Source of the DNA: Eudasyphora cyanicolor
Lineage: Eukaryota; Arthropoda; Insecta; Diptera; Muscidae
DNA: 64,000 nt
Assembly: GCA_963930755.1 (NCBI GenBank)
Contig: OZ005737.1
Location: forward strand, 265,309,979-265,373,978
Direction of reading: 5' to 3'
Part shown: piece after piece, positions 42,370-53,721 of the stretch
Layout: the number at the start of each line of letters is the position of its first letter
Numbering within the stretch: position 1 is the first letter of the stretch
Made by a program: the position numbers and the translations under genes
The notes under the pieces: model-generated
What the model was told of the DNA's origin: nothing
What the model saw: only the letters and a program-made list of their open reading frames with translations
Database searches by the model: none

Positions 42370-44500
42370 GTTTTATCATACCTATGTAGGTCTAGGTTAG
42401 GTTCGTTTAGGTTGAAGAGAGGAGACGTTTAAACGTCTAATGTCCATGGACATACACTTAAGCCAGTGGTTCGGCCTGTTGTGCGCTCCTTAAATATGAT
42501 CTTTTTATACCTCACGAGTTACAGAAAATCGGTACTAGACACGAATTTTCTCAGTATCTTCCAGTCATATCCTCTGAGATGAAGTCTGGTAATATTTCGG
42601 ACCCGAAATGTTGGTATCTTGCATGTGTGAAAGCCGGGCAGTGAAACAGAAAATGTTCCATCGTTTCGATGTTTTCCCTGCATGCCCTGCATTCGTCGTT
42701 TCCTGCTAGTTCTATGCGATGAAGATGTACTTGTAAGCTTGAGTGTCCTGTTAGAACACTCATCATCTTACTAATATCGATTTTGTTTAGTTTCAGAAAA
42801 CTTCTTGTTTTCTTTTCACTTGGGTCACCCCACAGTATCTTTGCAGTTGCTCCTACTGTTGCGCTATTCCACACAGTTTTGTGAGCCATCACTGCCCAGT
42901 GCTTCAAATCATTCTTCGTGGCTTCGAAAGGTTTCCAATTTTCCAAGTTTATTACTCCAAGTTCTCTCCCCTTTGAAGCCAAGCTGTTTGCCCGTTCATT
43001 TCAAATCACGCCATTGTGTACTGGTACCCAGCAAATACGCAATTGACCATGCATGGACTGAGTAATCATTTATCGTTCACACACTCCGTGATTGCTCGAA
43101 CTTCTGCTTGAAATACCGTGTTATGGTCAGGGAGGCGGAAGTGAAGTTCGACTTCTGGTTCATCAATAAAAAGTCCCAGACTCGTCCTTCCTCCTCGCTT
43201 GGACCTATCCGTGTAGCAACCAGGAGAATCTGTCTGGCACAAACGAATCGCAGGTAGAGCTGTAAGCCGCACTTCAGGAATGCGGTCGGAAATTTCTGGC
43301 GTTTGATTGTGACCAACTAGAGATTCTAAAATCTTCTGATAGTACGACTTCTGGTCTCGATTTATCCATTCACCCATCACTTGTAGACATATTGCTGCGA
43401 GGGCTGCCTCATACTTTATACGGATGTCTATTGGTTGGATGTGCAGTATAGTCTTCAACGCTTTTGTTGGCGCAGTTCTAAATGTCCCGCTTATGCCTAG
43501 ACAGCACATACGTTGAATTTTTTGCAAAGGTATTACGTTGCACTTCTTGTCCATTGATGTCCACCACACTACACAGGCGTAGGTGATTATTGGTCCAATC
43601 ACGCTCATGTAAAGCCAGTGAGTTATATTTGGACGTAGTCCCCATTTTGAACCCATAGCTCTTCTGCACAACGACCAACATCTGTGGGCCTTTGTAATTC
43701 TTTCTTCAAGATGATCTTTCCAGTACAGTTTCTGATCCAAGATTACTCCCAAGTAGTTTACCTTTTTATTTATAGCAATTGTCTTATTCAGTAATCGAGG
43801 CCGGGTAAAACGTGGGATCTTCGTTTTCCTTGTAAATAGACATATTTCTGTTTTGTCTGGGTTAACATTTGTTATGTTAAGTGCCTCCTCAGCTATTCTG
43901 CATAATAGATTTGGATGAAAGCCCCTTAGAAGTATTACAACTTCGTCTGCATGACAGATTGGTTTAAGTCCTTCATTGGTGAGGGCTTTTAGGAGCTGTA
44001 ACCCATAGACGAGCCGATAAAATGCCCCCTGAGGTATACCACGATTTACCTTGTCTCTAATTTTTACGTCATATGACCCACAAATAATCCACTTATTACT
44101 TAGCATATTGTTGATCCAGTTTTTCAGCGCCCGTTCAACCTGAAACTCGTCTAAGGACTAGATACATTGTTAAATACGCCCTCAATGTCTATGCAAACAG
44201 CAAGTGTATACATTTCTTTACTGAAGGACTCTTCTATGTGGTGCACTACCTCATGTATAGCTGTTTCCACTGACCTTCCTTTAACATAGGCGTGTTGTTT
44301 GAATTTTAGCCTGCCATCCGCTATTTTACTTTTGACCATGTCATCAATTATTCCATTGTTTTTAACAGGAAAGAAGTTAGGCTAATGGGTCGATAAGCCT
44401 TTGGGGTCGTATAACTCGCTTTGCCAGGCTTTGGTATGAAGACCACCCTTGATTCCTGCCAGTTTTTTGGGGTATAAGCATGGGTTTGTAGGTCTAACCT
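42370..44500 (-). pseudogene. Non-LTR retrotransposon with RT, RNase H and zinc knuckle
   Basis: 5'-truncated LINE. On the minus strand from 44490: WQESRVVFIPKPGKASY, PKAYRPISLTSFLLKTME (RT entry), KQHAYVKGRSVETAI, and LAVCIDIEGVFNNV with the motif A Asp (44190). After a break, 44106-43066 is open for 346 codons: NRGIPQGA, CHADEVVILLRG (active-site box YADD altered to HADE), VNPDKTEICLFTRK, NYLGVILDQKL and RNase H start CYTDRSKRGGR with Asp and FQAEVRAI with Glu. After a stop near 43007: NERANSLASKGRELG, where the last RNase H Asp is replaced. 42982-42551 ends with CRACRENIETMEHFLFHC, a CCHC-type knuckle. The 3' end carries 'aggttaggttcgtttagg' (42391). Fits the I/LOA-type group. Confidence 0.85.
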
Positions 44501-44539
44501 TGCGTTCAAACAGAAGAAAAATGAGCCAACGTTGCCACC

Positions 44540-44850
44540 GCTTCTAAATCCGAACTATATTGTTGCTCTTTGAGGACGCATTGGCTTCTCGACGATTATG
44601 TGTCGGTTTTACGATCCATAGATGCTGCAGTTTTGCTTGTTAACATAGTCACCGATAAGAAAAATCGCTTTGTCAGAAAAGACGACCGTTCGACCAAAAT
44701 CGTTATCCACATCGAGCTGCTCTAAGGTGTTGCGTGAAATGCTGAGTTGTTGAGATCGACGGCGAGACGATGTTCCAGGACTAATCGAAGCCACATTCTC
44801 CTCAGTGCGCTCAGTACGATGACGGTTGAGTGTTGTCCACTACCACATCA
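44540..44850 (-). pseudogene. DD41D transposase fragment with Asp-1
   Basis: On the minus strand it encodes SISPGTSSRRRSQQLSISRN (second helix-turn-helix), then after a deletion EQLDVDNDFGRTVVFSDKAI (Asp-1) and GDYVNKQNCSIYGS. The second and third blocks are absent. No terminal repeats. Confidence 0.7.
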
Positions 44851-45157
44851 GTCTTGCACAAACTTACGTACATCAGGGTTCGCTAGGTGCCTAATTTCGG
44901 CCAAAAATTATATTCAATAAACTCAAAAAATTAAAAAGTTCAGTTTAGCTGCCGAATAAAGTATACTCCCACTTTGCGAGAGTATTTAATATACATTTAA
45001 GTGCCAGATATTATAGTTGTGGAACAACAGTGGGTCAATACTTTGTGTGTGTCCAGTGATGGGATTGGAAAATTTTCTAATTGTACCATTATGATCAAAA
45101 AATTGTACCAAATTACCAAAAGTGAAAAAATGTTTGCTTGTTTTTCATCCTGATGTT
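44851..45157. other. No gene; short TTGTACC repeats
   Basis: Several TTGTACC/GGTACAA words lie at 45080-45115, and again at 46178-46235 beyond the nested element. CCAGTGATGG occurs at 45054 and 46159. The two flanks may be parts of one unidentified repeat. Confidence 0.4.
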
Positions 45158-45218
45158 ATATTCATTTTGTCACTCCGTTTGTAACACCTCGAAATATTGA
45201 TCAGAGACCCCATAAAGA

Positions 45219-46110
45219 AAAGTGTTTTCCAACAAGAGTTGTTATTTTGTATTCAAAGAAAAATGAAATTTTTTGAGATAAATGATCGGATGTTTATTTC
45301 ATAATAAAGAGGAAGAGGAAGGTATGCCGTTAATAATGAAAAACAACATCAGCCAAATGGCCACCACGACCACGCTTACAGGACCATATCCTTTTCATGA
45401 AATTTTCCATAACCAAATCGCAAAGTGGCAGCCCTATGTCTTCGATAGCCTCACGAATTCTATCTTTGAGGTCTTGAATCGACGCTGGGCTGTTGGCGTA
45501 GACCTTATCTTTCACGTGGCCCCACAGGAAGAAGTCGCAAGGAGTTAAATCACAAGATCTCGGTGGCCAATTGTGTTCACCTCTTTGAGAGATAACACGG
45601 TCCGGAAAATTTTCCCGTAACAGAGCAATGGTTTCGTTGCTTGTGTGGCCGGCTTGTTGAAACTAAACGTTGTCCAGATCAATACCATCCAACTCCGAAC
45701 ATAAAAAATCGAACATCATCATCTCTCGATAGCCCAATCCATTCACCGTAACTGTTGATCCAACCTCATTTTCGAAAAAGTAAGGTCCAATGACCCCGCC
45801 GGACCATAAACCTCACCAAACAGTCACACGTTGAGGATGGAGAGGCTTCTCAACAATAACTCTTGGGTTTTCCGAGCCCCAGATGCGACAATTCGATGCT
45901 TGTTGACGTAGCCACCGAGGTGGAAATGGGCCTCATCAGTCAAGATGATTTTCGATTTTTCGAATTTTAATAATTTCAGTGCGTTGTTGAATCGTGTACC
46001 GTTCCATTTTTAGTAATGGCGTAGTTTCTACTTGTCAAATGTCAAAGAATAAAAGCTTCAAAAGTGACAGCTACCGAAATACCGGGAGATTCAAACTAAC
46101 ACCTGTTGTT
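45219..46110 (-). mobile_element. DD41D mariner-like element (T1), minus strand, deleted
   Basis: The 3' end GTGTTTTCCAACAAGAGTTG at 45222 is a diverged T1 tip. The 5' side (46000-46110) carries the T1 leader ('gccattactaaaaatgg' in reverse, 'ccgggagattcaaactaacacc') but has lost the last 13 or so bases of the tip. Length about 890 bp, so about 340 bp are missing from the gene. Confidence 0.85.
45329..46008 (-). pseudogene. DD41D transposase (T1), two internal deletions
   Basis: The start MERYTIQQRTEII-like (46008) runs within about 15 codons into IILTDEAHFHLGGYV (Asp-1), so the DNA-binding half is deleted. The catalytic middle has frameshifts and has lost the QQD block (Asp-2; 'caacaagccggccacacaag' in reverse). 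45560-45329 reads PRSCDLTPCDFFLWGHVKDK (Asp-3) to GRGGHLADVVFHY. Confidence 0.8.
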
Positions 46111-46545
46111 CTTAATCGTCGTAAAATCCTAAGACGTTTTAGCCATGTCCTCGATAACACCAGTGATGGAAAACGTGGTACAATTGTACCACTTTTGGTA
46201 CAATTGAGTAATTTTTGGTACAATCAAACAATTTTTGGTACATTTCTCTGGCTGGCAAAACTAATAAAAAAAACCTCAGATAGAGATTAAAAAATCGATC
46301 GGTATAACACGAAAAAATCGCCATATTTTATTTGTTTGAAGAGAAGCAAAATATACAGGGTGGTCCTTGTTAATGGTCGTTTTAGTAAAGCGAGGGTATA
46401 AATATATATATTTTTTTGGCAACAATTCGCATTAACGTATCCTGTCTGGCTCTATCTCACGAATAGATCGCTCCTTCACGGCCGCCACAAAAAGTCTAAC
46501 GCAGCTATATTTTTAAATATTATACCATTGGTAACGGGTTTTCCC

Positions 46546-47433
46546 ATAGGGATGATATGATTTTGAAGTGACGTTTCAGCCATTTGTAATATGTCATGAT
46601 CTGTCATTTGTTTTTCATTGTATTCAGTAGTGTTTACAATTTCATCATGGAGAGATATACGCCAGAAAAACGTATACAAATTATTCAGTTTTATTATCAA
46701 AATAATCTTTCTCCAATTGCAACTTTTCGTGTATTAATTCCATTTCTTTTAAAATCCAAAAAACACTTTCCAGTCGACCTACGACCTTGACACCCATGAG
46801 CAATATTTTAGCTCTCGTTAAGAGCTACCTTTTTGCCATTGGCCGATTCCCGATCCGACGTACCGTTAGGGAGCTAGAGCAAAAATAAACTTACCGTTCA
46901 TATTTGAAAATTATGCTAAGTAAATTTTTTTTTAAATCCAAAACAAACAATTTCCATTCGACCTACGACCTTGAGCAATCTTTTTGCCATTGACCGATTG
47001 TGGCTACATGCCACGCAGCAAATGAAACAATTGAATTGTTGCGAGAAAAGTTTGGAGATTCGATTATTTCAAAAAATTGTGATATTGTATCGCCTCCAAA
47101 AAGTTCTGATTTAACACCATTAGACTATTTCTTGTGGGGATATTTGAAGTCATTGGTCTTTCGAAATCAACCAGACTCTCTTCAAACTGAACAGGTCAAT
47201 ATTGAACGTGCTATTCATGACATACGACTTGATGTAATGGAAAAAGTGCTCGAAAATTGGGTTCATCGAATTCGTTCCTGCAGAAGAAGTCGTGGAGGCC
47301 ATTTGAATGACATTTTATTTTGAACTTAATTGTATCGATTGTAGATCACATTAAATAAAAAACTTTTGAATTTCCTTAACAATAAGTGCGTTTAATTTTC
47401 AAAGAAATCATATCACTCTTATTGGAAACCCCT
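46546..47433 (+). mobile_element. DD41D element (T2 family), rearranged
   Basis: The 5' tip GGGTTTTCCCATAGGGATGA (46537) and the 3' end, complementary GGTTTCCAATAAGAGTGATA (ending about 47430), define T2. Inside, 46740-46990 contains two fragments of the sequence seen at 2140-2265. The insertion point of the M1 mariner in the 21.4-kb copy is intact here (47328-47343). Confidence 0.78.
46647..47323 (+). pseudogene. DD41D transposase (T2), C-terminal half only
   Basis: An N-terminal start MERYTPEKRIQIIQFYYQNN at 46647 is soon lost in rearranged sequence. From 47000 the frame reads TCHAANETIELLREKFGDSI, SSDLTPLDYFLWGYLK (Asp-3), FRNQPDSLQTEQVNIERA and RRSRGGHLNDILF with stop at 47323. Asp-1 and the QQD block are missing. 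Confidence 0.8.
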
Positions 47434-47490
47434 TTACAAATACCTAGTATTTGAAAATCAGTAAAATGTATTTGTAAGGTATTTATTAAT

Positions 47491-47722
47491 GTACACTAAA
47501 AAAATTGTCATAAAATTAAAGAAATGCTCCAAAGCCGTCATTAGTTTTTTAACTAAGTACATTTTGTACTTAAAATATAGATAATTTCAATAATATTAAG
47601 TAATTTACTTAATCTTAATAAAATTGTCTTAATTTTAATTACAAAATGTACTTATTTTGAAGACTAAGGACGGCTTTGGAGCATTTCTTTAATTTTATGA
47701 CAAATTTTTTTTCAGTGTAGTA
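47491..47722. mobile_element. MITE with about 80-100 bp terminal inverted repeats
   Basis: Left TACACTAAAAAAATTGTC at 47492; right, complementary, TACACTGAAAAAAAATTTGT ending about 47720. The arms continue through 'taaagaaatgctccaaagccgtc' to near the centre, so the 232-bp element folds as one hairpin. Its inner words ('attgtcttaattttaatta', 'ggacggctttggagca') recur many times in the 49.5-52.2 kb array. Confidence 0.85.
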
Positions 47723-47995
47723 CAAAAAAATTATTTGGGAATATGTATTTCAAATAAAATATGTGATTACACACAAACAAAAATATTGTATCGTAGTAAT
47801 TCCAAAAAAAATTTATTTGAAAAAGTTTTTCATATCGTTATTGACTTTGAATTTCAGTTTTAATTTTGAGTTACACTTAAAAATATCAGAAGTAGCATTT
47901 GTTTTTATTTTGTCTGATCAATGCAAATCAATACCTGTAATGTAATTTAATTTGTATCAACATTTTCCATTTTTTAAGTGCTAAAGGAAATTTTT

Positions 47996-49540
47996 TTGCC
48001 GAACTCCACCAAATAAAACTCAATCTTGTAGACTAGTGTAATAGATATATTTTAAGATTTAAATAGTAGTGCGATAAGTCTGGTTAAACGAATATACCCT
48101 TAACGCAAATAAATATGGCAGAGCGTCACACAACACCCAACAACACTCAAATAATCTTGCACAAATGCCACCTGTCATTAGGGGGAGCTGGGGGCTTTAG
48201 ACATAAAGACAGACGGCAGATAGACAGACATGCGGACGGACAGACAAACTGTTTAACATCGACAAAACAAAAGCGAATCTGTCACTTAGTTGAATTTTGA
48301 CATTCGTTGAAAGCGGATAATCGCTTCAATACCGCAAAAGAAAGAAAGAAATAAAGAAAAATGTGAAATACTTATGTATGTCGAGTGGAAAATATATATC
48401 GTACAAAATACAAGTACCACCAGAAAGAAGTGCCTAGTACGAATTCACAAAAAAAAATAAAAAAAACTCGTCTTATGGTAATTCCCCATTACCTCTGGCA
48501 AAAAGGGTTGTGTTGAGTTCTTCATATCGGCAATAAAATCAAATCCATTCTAAACGTGTCAATATATTTTACTATAAACCAAACCAACACAAAAACAATG
48601 GCTATGTATGCCAAGGACCTATTCTCAGCTAAAGGAGACAGCGCAGGATATTTTACATAGTGCCATTAAAAGATTAAATACTTTAGATTTGATTTTGGTT
48701 TGCTGCAAGCGCGTGTCTATGTGTTTGTGTAAGTGGAAAATCCTACTTCTTAATTCTTCTACGAAGTGAGTGTTTGTGTGTGTGTGTGTGGATCGATACC
48801 ACTCCAAATAAAACAATTCCAACTTTATTAACTCACAAACGTGTCAAAATAATTTCCGCCATAGTTAACAAAGTAATTTAGCAACTTTGCGCAAAGTGTC
48901 AAAAGTCATGTCAAAATAAGTCACGGAACGGAATGAAACGAAGTGAAAAATATATTTAGATGCGTGTTAGTTCGCGTGGACGCGAGGCAAAAATAGTAAA
49001 CGCAAATGTCAAATCACAGACAGGCATAATTGTTAAATGGAAATTGGTACCTAAGTATAGTTTGGGAAAGGAAATATTTGGTTTCCGATTGGCCCATTAA
49101 ATCAAGGGTATGAACAATGCAAAAGTCATGCAATAAAATTAAATTTGAAAATGATTATCGAAAAATTTTGTGTTTTTTGTTGGAAACACACGTATACATT
49201 AAATTGGGCTACTATTCTCATACTCCCATCATAGGATTTTGGTATACTACGATTGCCATTACCTTTGCAACAACTTGAACTATTAATATATATATGTAAT
49301 CTATAAATTTTATATCGTCAACTGAAATTCAAAATGACCAAACATCAAAAACTCGATGTCTACTTTACTTTCTATACGTCCTTATAAAATTTTACAGCTC
49401 GTACTAAAAAGTGGCGCTTTTATAAGTGATATTCAAAATGACGTAAGAAACATTAGAAAGTTAATCAGTCTGTTTTCTGTTTTCGACAGAATAGTTTAGA
49501 AATTCGCAAATCTGGTCTAAGACTTAAAATCATCTTACTA
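47996..49540. other. Non-TE island, no supported gene
   Basis: Contains GACAGAC-type words (48205-48245), a TGTGTGTGTG tract (48773) and AT-rich stretches. No domain-bearing ORF; the longest is 65 codons. Confidence 0.5.
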
Positions 49541-52220
49541 TCGTCGACGTCGTAACATTCGAAATGAGGACATTTAATAGTAAAAGTTGTCTTTAATGTA
49601 AAATCTTTTAAAAAAAAAGTATCATACTTGCTCAGTGTATTTTATATTAATGAAATGATCTTAGTTTTTATTACGAAAACTTTTAAAAATTAGAAAACAA
49701 GTTTTAGTGCTCTTATTATTAAGGAAATCGTCTTAATTTTTCGTATAAATTGTCCTAATTTTAATTATTAGGACGACTTTGGAAGCAAGTCTCTAAAATT
49801 AGGACAAAATTTTTTTCAGTACAATTGTGTAAATTTTATTAATTTTAAATACGAAATATCTCTATTTCAAGGATCATATCATTGGCTAAACATTTTTAAA
49901 ACTATGGCAGATTTTTATGGTTTTTTTTATTAAGGAAAATTTATTAATTTTAATTACGAATCTCAATTTTTCGCAAAATTTTTAAAATAAGGAACATTTT
50001 TCAGTATATATTGAGGATATTGTATTAATTTTAATTACAAGACTCGTACCTCATCTTAAAAAATCGTCTTAATTAGAAGTGCAAAATATCGGTATTTTAA
50101 ATATAACGAAATCGTTGGCGTACATTTTTTACAGTTTTTAATATTAAGGAACTTGTCTTAATTTAAAGTATACATTTTCCTAGTTTTAATGCAATATTTG
50201 AGGTTTTTTCTGATTTGAAGTACATAACTTTATTTAAATTTAAGAAAATTGTCTTAGATTAAAGGCGAAAATCCTTATTTTAATGATTATGACATCTTTG
50301 GTGGAAGATATTTAAAATGAGCACAATTTTTATAGTGATGCTATAAATTATAAAATGTTAAATTGTTTTTATTTTAAGTATGAAATATCATTATTTTTAT
50401 TATTAGGACGACTTGTGAGCAAAATCTTTAAAATTTTATTAATCTTACAAACAAATCTCGCAATTTATTTTAGAAATAATAAGTTTTTAGTACGAAATAT
50501 CATTTTTTCAAAGATTTTAAATCTTTGGAACAACATTGTTAAAATTAGAACAAATCATTTTAAAATTGGAACAATTTTTTTTTAAAATAGAACACATTTT
50601 CTGTGTTTTTATTATTAAGGAAATTCGCTTAATTTGAAATATTAATTGTCCTTATTTTATTGCTAGGATGCGTTTGGTGCAAAATCTTTAAAATTAGGAA
50701 AATTTTTTCAGTTTGTATTGACAAAAATGTATTAATTTTAAGTACAAAACTTGTTCATTATATTAAAGAATTTTTTTTTGGTTTTAAGTACGACATATCC
50801 TTATTTCAAAGATGACTTTTTTGGTGCATTATTTTTATAGCAGGGCACATTTTTAGTTCGCTTATTGTCAAGTAAATTGCCTTAATATTAAGTATAAATT
50901 GTCGTTATTTTAATTATTAAGTCGACTTTGGTGCAACATCTTTAAAATTAGGACAAGATTTTTTCAGTTTGTTTTGAGGACGTGATATTATTTTTTACTA
51001 TTCTTTATATTTATTTAAAACTTTTACAAAGAAATTGTCTTAAGTACAAAATATCCTAATTCCAAAAACTACTTCTTTGGCTCATCATTTTTAAAATTAT
51101 GACAGATTTTTTTAATGTTCTTATTATAAAGGGAAATGACTTGAATTTAATTATGACTGTCCTTATTACAAATATTAGCAAATGTTTGGCACAACATCTT
51201 TAAATTAGGAATATTTTTTTAATTTTTTTAATTACAAATCTTGTACCGCATCTTAAAAAACTGTCTAAATTTTAAGTGCGAAATATTCTTTTTTTTCAAA
51301 TATGTGTTGCGAAATCTTTAAAGCAATATTTTTAAAACTAGGATACATTTGTACAGTTCTTAATAGAAAGGAAATTGTCTTAATATGAAGTATAAAATAT
51401 TCTTATTTTAATTATTATAATTATTATATACAGTTCTTAATAGAAAAAAAACTTGTACTGTATATTTAAAAAATGTCTTAGTTTTAAGTACAAAATATCC
51501 CTGTTTCAAAAATGTTGACATTTTTGGAACAACATTTTTAAAATTACAAAAAAATTTTAGAGTTGTTATTATTAAAGAAATTCTCTTAATTAAGCTTCAA
51601 TAATTGTCCTTATTTTATTATTAGGATTGCTTTTGGTGCAAAATATTTAAAAGTAGGCGAATATTTTTTCAGTTTGTATTGAGGAAATTGTTCTAGTTTT
51701 AAATTAACAACACTAGTACATTATATTAAAGAAATTGTCTTAGTTTTATACGAAATATCCTTATTTCTAAGATGACTTGTGTGTTGCATAATTTTTAATA
51801 TAGGACATATTTTTTTAGCAAATTGCTTAAATATAAATTGTCCTTATTTTAATTAATAACTCGAAGTTGTTGCAACATCTTTAAAATTAGGACAAAATGG
51901 TTGCGGTTTGTTTTGAGGACGTGATATTAATTTTAAAAGTTTAAAAAATAAGGACAACATTTGTATTTACTATTAAAAGAACTGTCTTAGATATAAGTAC
52001 AAATAAGATTTGACAACTTTTTTTTTAATTAGGGAAACATTTTTGGTGTTCTTTTTATTAAGAAAATTGTTTTAATTTTAAGATTGAAATATCATTATTT
52101 TAATTTTTCGGGCGAGGTGCAAATCTTTGAAAATACGATAATTTCATTGTTTTCAAAGCATATTATTCTATTTCAAAGATTTGGCTCTGCATTTTTAAAA
52201 TTAAGTTAAATTAATATTTT
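49541..52220. repeat. Decayed tandem array, about 245-bp period, MITE-related
   Basis: The marker 'aggacgactttggtgcaaaatctttaaaattagg' recurs in diverged form near 49770, 50405, 50662, 50927, 51170, 51620, 51862 and 52107, about 245 bp apart or a multiple. Between markers come 'ttttttcagttt.ttga.ga', 'attaattttaagtac' and 'tattaaggaaattgtcttaa'. The same words, including the CAGTGT-like tip next to a T run, make up the MITE at 47.5 kb. It is old: units differ at many positions and vary in length. It has no coding capacity. Confidence 0.75.
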
Positions 52221-52489
52221 TTCCTTATTGTGAGGCTCAAGGTCCTTGGTTAAAAGACTAATCTTATTCTTTTAATATCAACATTTCTATTTTCTCGATA
52301 TTTCGACTATCATCGTTAGTCATCATCAGGAGATCTAATTCAGAAAAAAACACAATAATTTATGCAAAAAAAAACACATTACAAATACGCAAACTTTTTT
52401 AGTTTTATTACATTGAAAAAAATGCTGAACGTAAAATAATTTTCAAGTTTCACCCGATTTGACTTCTTGACGCCTTAGGAACCACAAAT
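52221..52489. other. No recognisable gene
   Basis: Contains 'tatttcgactatcatcgttagtcatcatcagg' (52301) and a T-rich run. Nothing coding. Confidence 0.45.
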
Positions 52490-52690
52490 ACCAATTTTGT
52501 TTATTTATTTTTTATTTATATGAATTACAATACAATGGACATTTATATTCTTAAAGGAAAAGCCGGGTTACAAAGATCATGTGGCTAGATTTGGCAGCGA
52601 CAGACCAGAGCCTCTGGTGGGAATCGAACCCATGACCCTCAAACTCGAACACGCTACCTACTCAACTTCTGGGGCGCTCACTAAAATTTT
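52490..52690 (-). mobile_element. tRNA-derived SINE
   Basis: On the minus strand GGTTCGATTCC (52622-52632) matches the pol III B box exactly. About 35 bp upstream 'gttgagtaggtagcgtg' (52650-52667) fits an A box. Downstream comes a tail region ending in A-rich 'aaataaaaaataaataaac' near 52500. The flanks of the boxes do not pair as an acceptor stem and 130 bp of body follow, so it is a SINE and not a tRNA gene. Confidence 0.7.
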
Positions 52691-53721
52691 TGGCAATTTG
52701 CATTTTACTCAGAACTATTCACAGGAGTAATGGACCTCAGATGGTCCACATTATAAAATAGTCCCATACAAAGATCCCATCTGATTTCAATTCATAACGC
52801 CTTAGAAACCAACCGGTTGTTATAGTCTACTTAAAGTTTGTTAATAAAATGTCCTCTCCCGATTTGGTAGAGGATCGTGGTTCGAAGTATTACCTATTAA
52901 AAATGATGTATTTTGTCAATTTTGATTTTATTGATTAAAAACGTAAGCTTTTGCTCAGAAATTCGCTGGTATGTATTTTTGTATCATTAATCGTTTGTTT
53001 GTCAACTCTATATGGAACTTCTGGCTTGACATGTAAGCCCCATAGAAATTGTATTTTATCTTGTGATCATTCTGAAATCTCACTAAGATCTTAAAACTTC
53101 AAATCATTTATATTCTAAATTTCTTTTCTCTGTTGACTGTATTAATGATTTCCCCCATGGAACATTTTAAAACAGATCTAATTTGTCCAAATTCACTTTT
53201 GTTCCACACAAATTTGGTGATTTATTATTTATTTCACGATCTAAATATTTTCAAATCGGCCAAAAGAAAACACAAACAAAAATTATTCAAAATTGTTTTG
53301 ATTTTTTATCTTCTGCAATCGCATTTAATATTTAGAATTAACATTTAAAGTATGTACAATTTATTGTGTACGTACGTACGTACATATGTACAAACGTATG
53401 AATATAATTTACACTAATGGACAAAAATAATGGTGTGTGTGTGAATAACATTTATGGGAGATAAATAAAATGATCCTCTCTATCGCACACATTGTTCTTT
53501 ACTTTGATAAGTCATCACATCGATAAATTTATTTTCGGGGCCTAATGCTGGTATTTATTTCTATTTGATAGATTTCGATCAAAAATCACATCAATCTTTT
53601 TTCTATTTTGAAATGGCGAAAAGAAAAAAAACTCGCAAAAGAAAATTGTGCGAACATTTCAAATTAAACACCTTAAATATTTGTGACGCACTTTCAACAT
53701 ATTTGTAGGCAACATGACTGG
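52691..53721. other. No recognisable gene
   Basis: AT-rich spacer with an (ACGT)n tract at 53366-53385. The 71-codon ORF at 53133 has no domain. Confidence 0.5.

Larger units (their letters stand above)
45158..46160 (+). mobile_element. Type A DINE-like element interrupted by a T1 element
   Basis: The left part 45158-45217 reads 'attcattttgtcactccgt', 'atattgatcagagaccccataaag'. The right part 46111-46160 reads 'cttaatcgtcgtaaaatcctaagacgttttagccatgtcc'. In the uninterrupted copy at 1.3 kb these are joined by the TA run only. The GTCY core and 3' end are missing after 46160. Confidence 0.78.
46306..47995. mobile_element. AT-rich repeat, copy 4, interrupted twice
   Basis: The left part 46306-46355 is ACACGAAAAAATCGCC then 'gaagagaagcaaaatata'. 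The middle part 47447-47490 is 'tatttgaaaatcagtaaaatg'. The right part 47724-47995 is 'caaataaaatatgtgattacacacaaac', 'ttgactttgaatttcagttttaattt'. They follow the order of the copies at 9608 and 18158. DD41D material (46356-47440) and a MITE (47491-47722) separate the parts. Confidence 0.6.

Noticed and set aside
52590..52685. tRNA gene on the minus strand
   Set aside because: The pol III boxes are good, but acceptor-stem pairing is not seen and a 130-bp body with A-rich tail follows, which fits a SINE.
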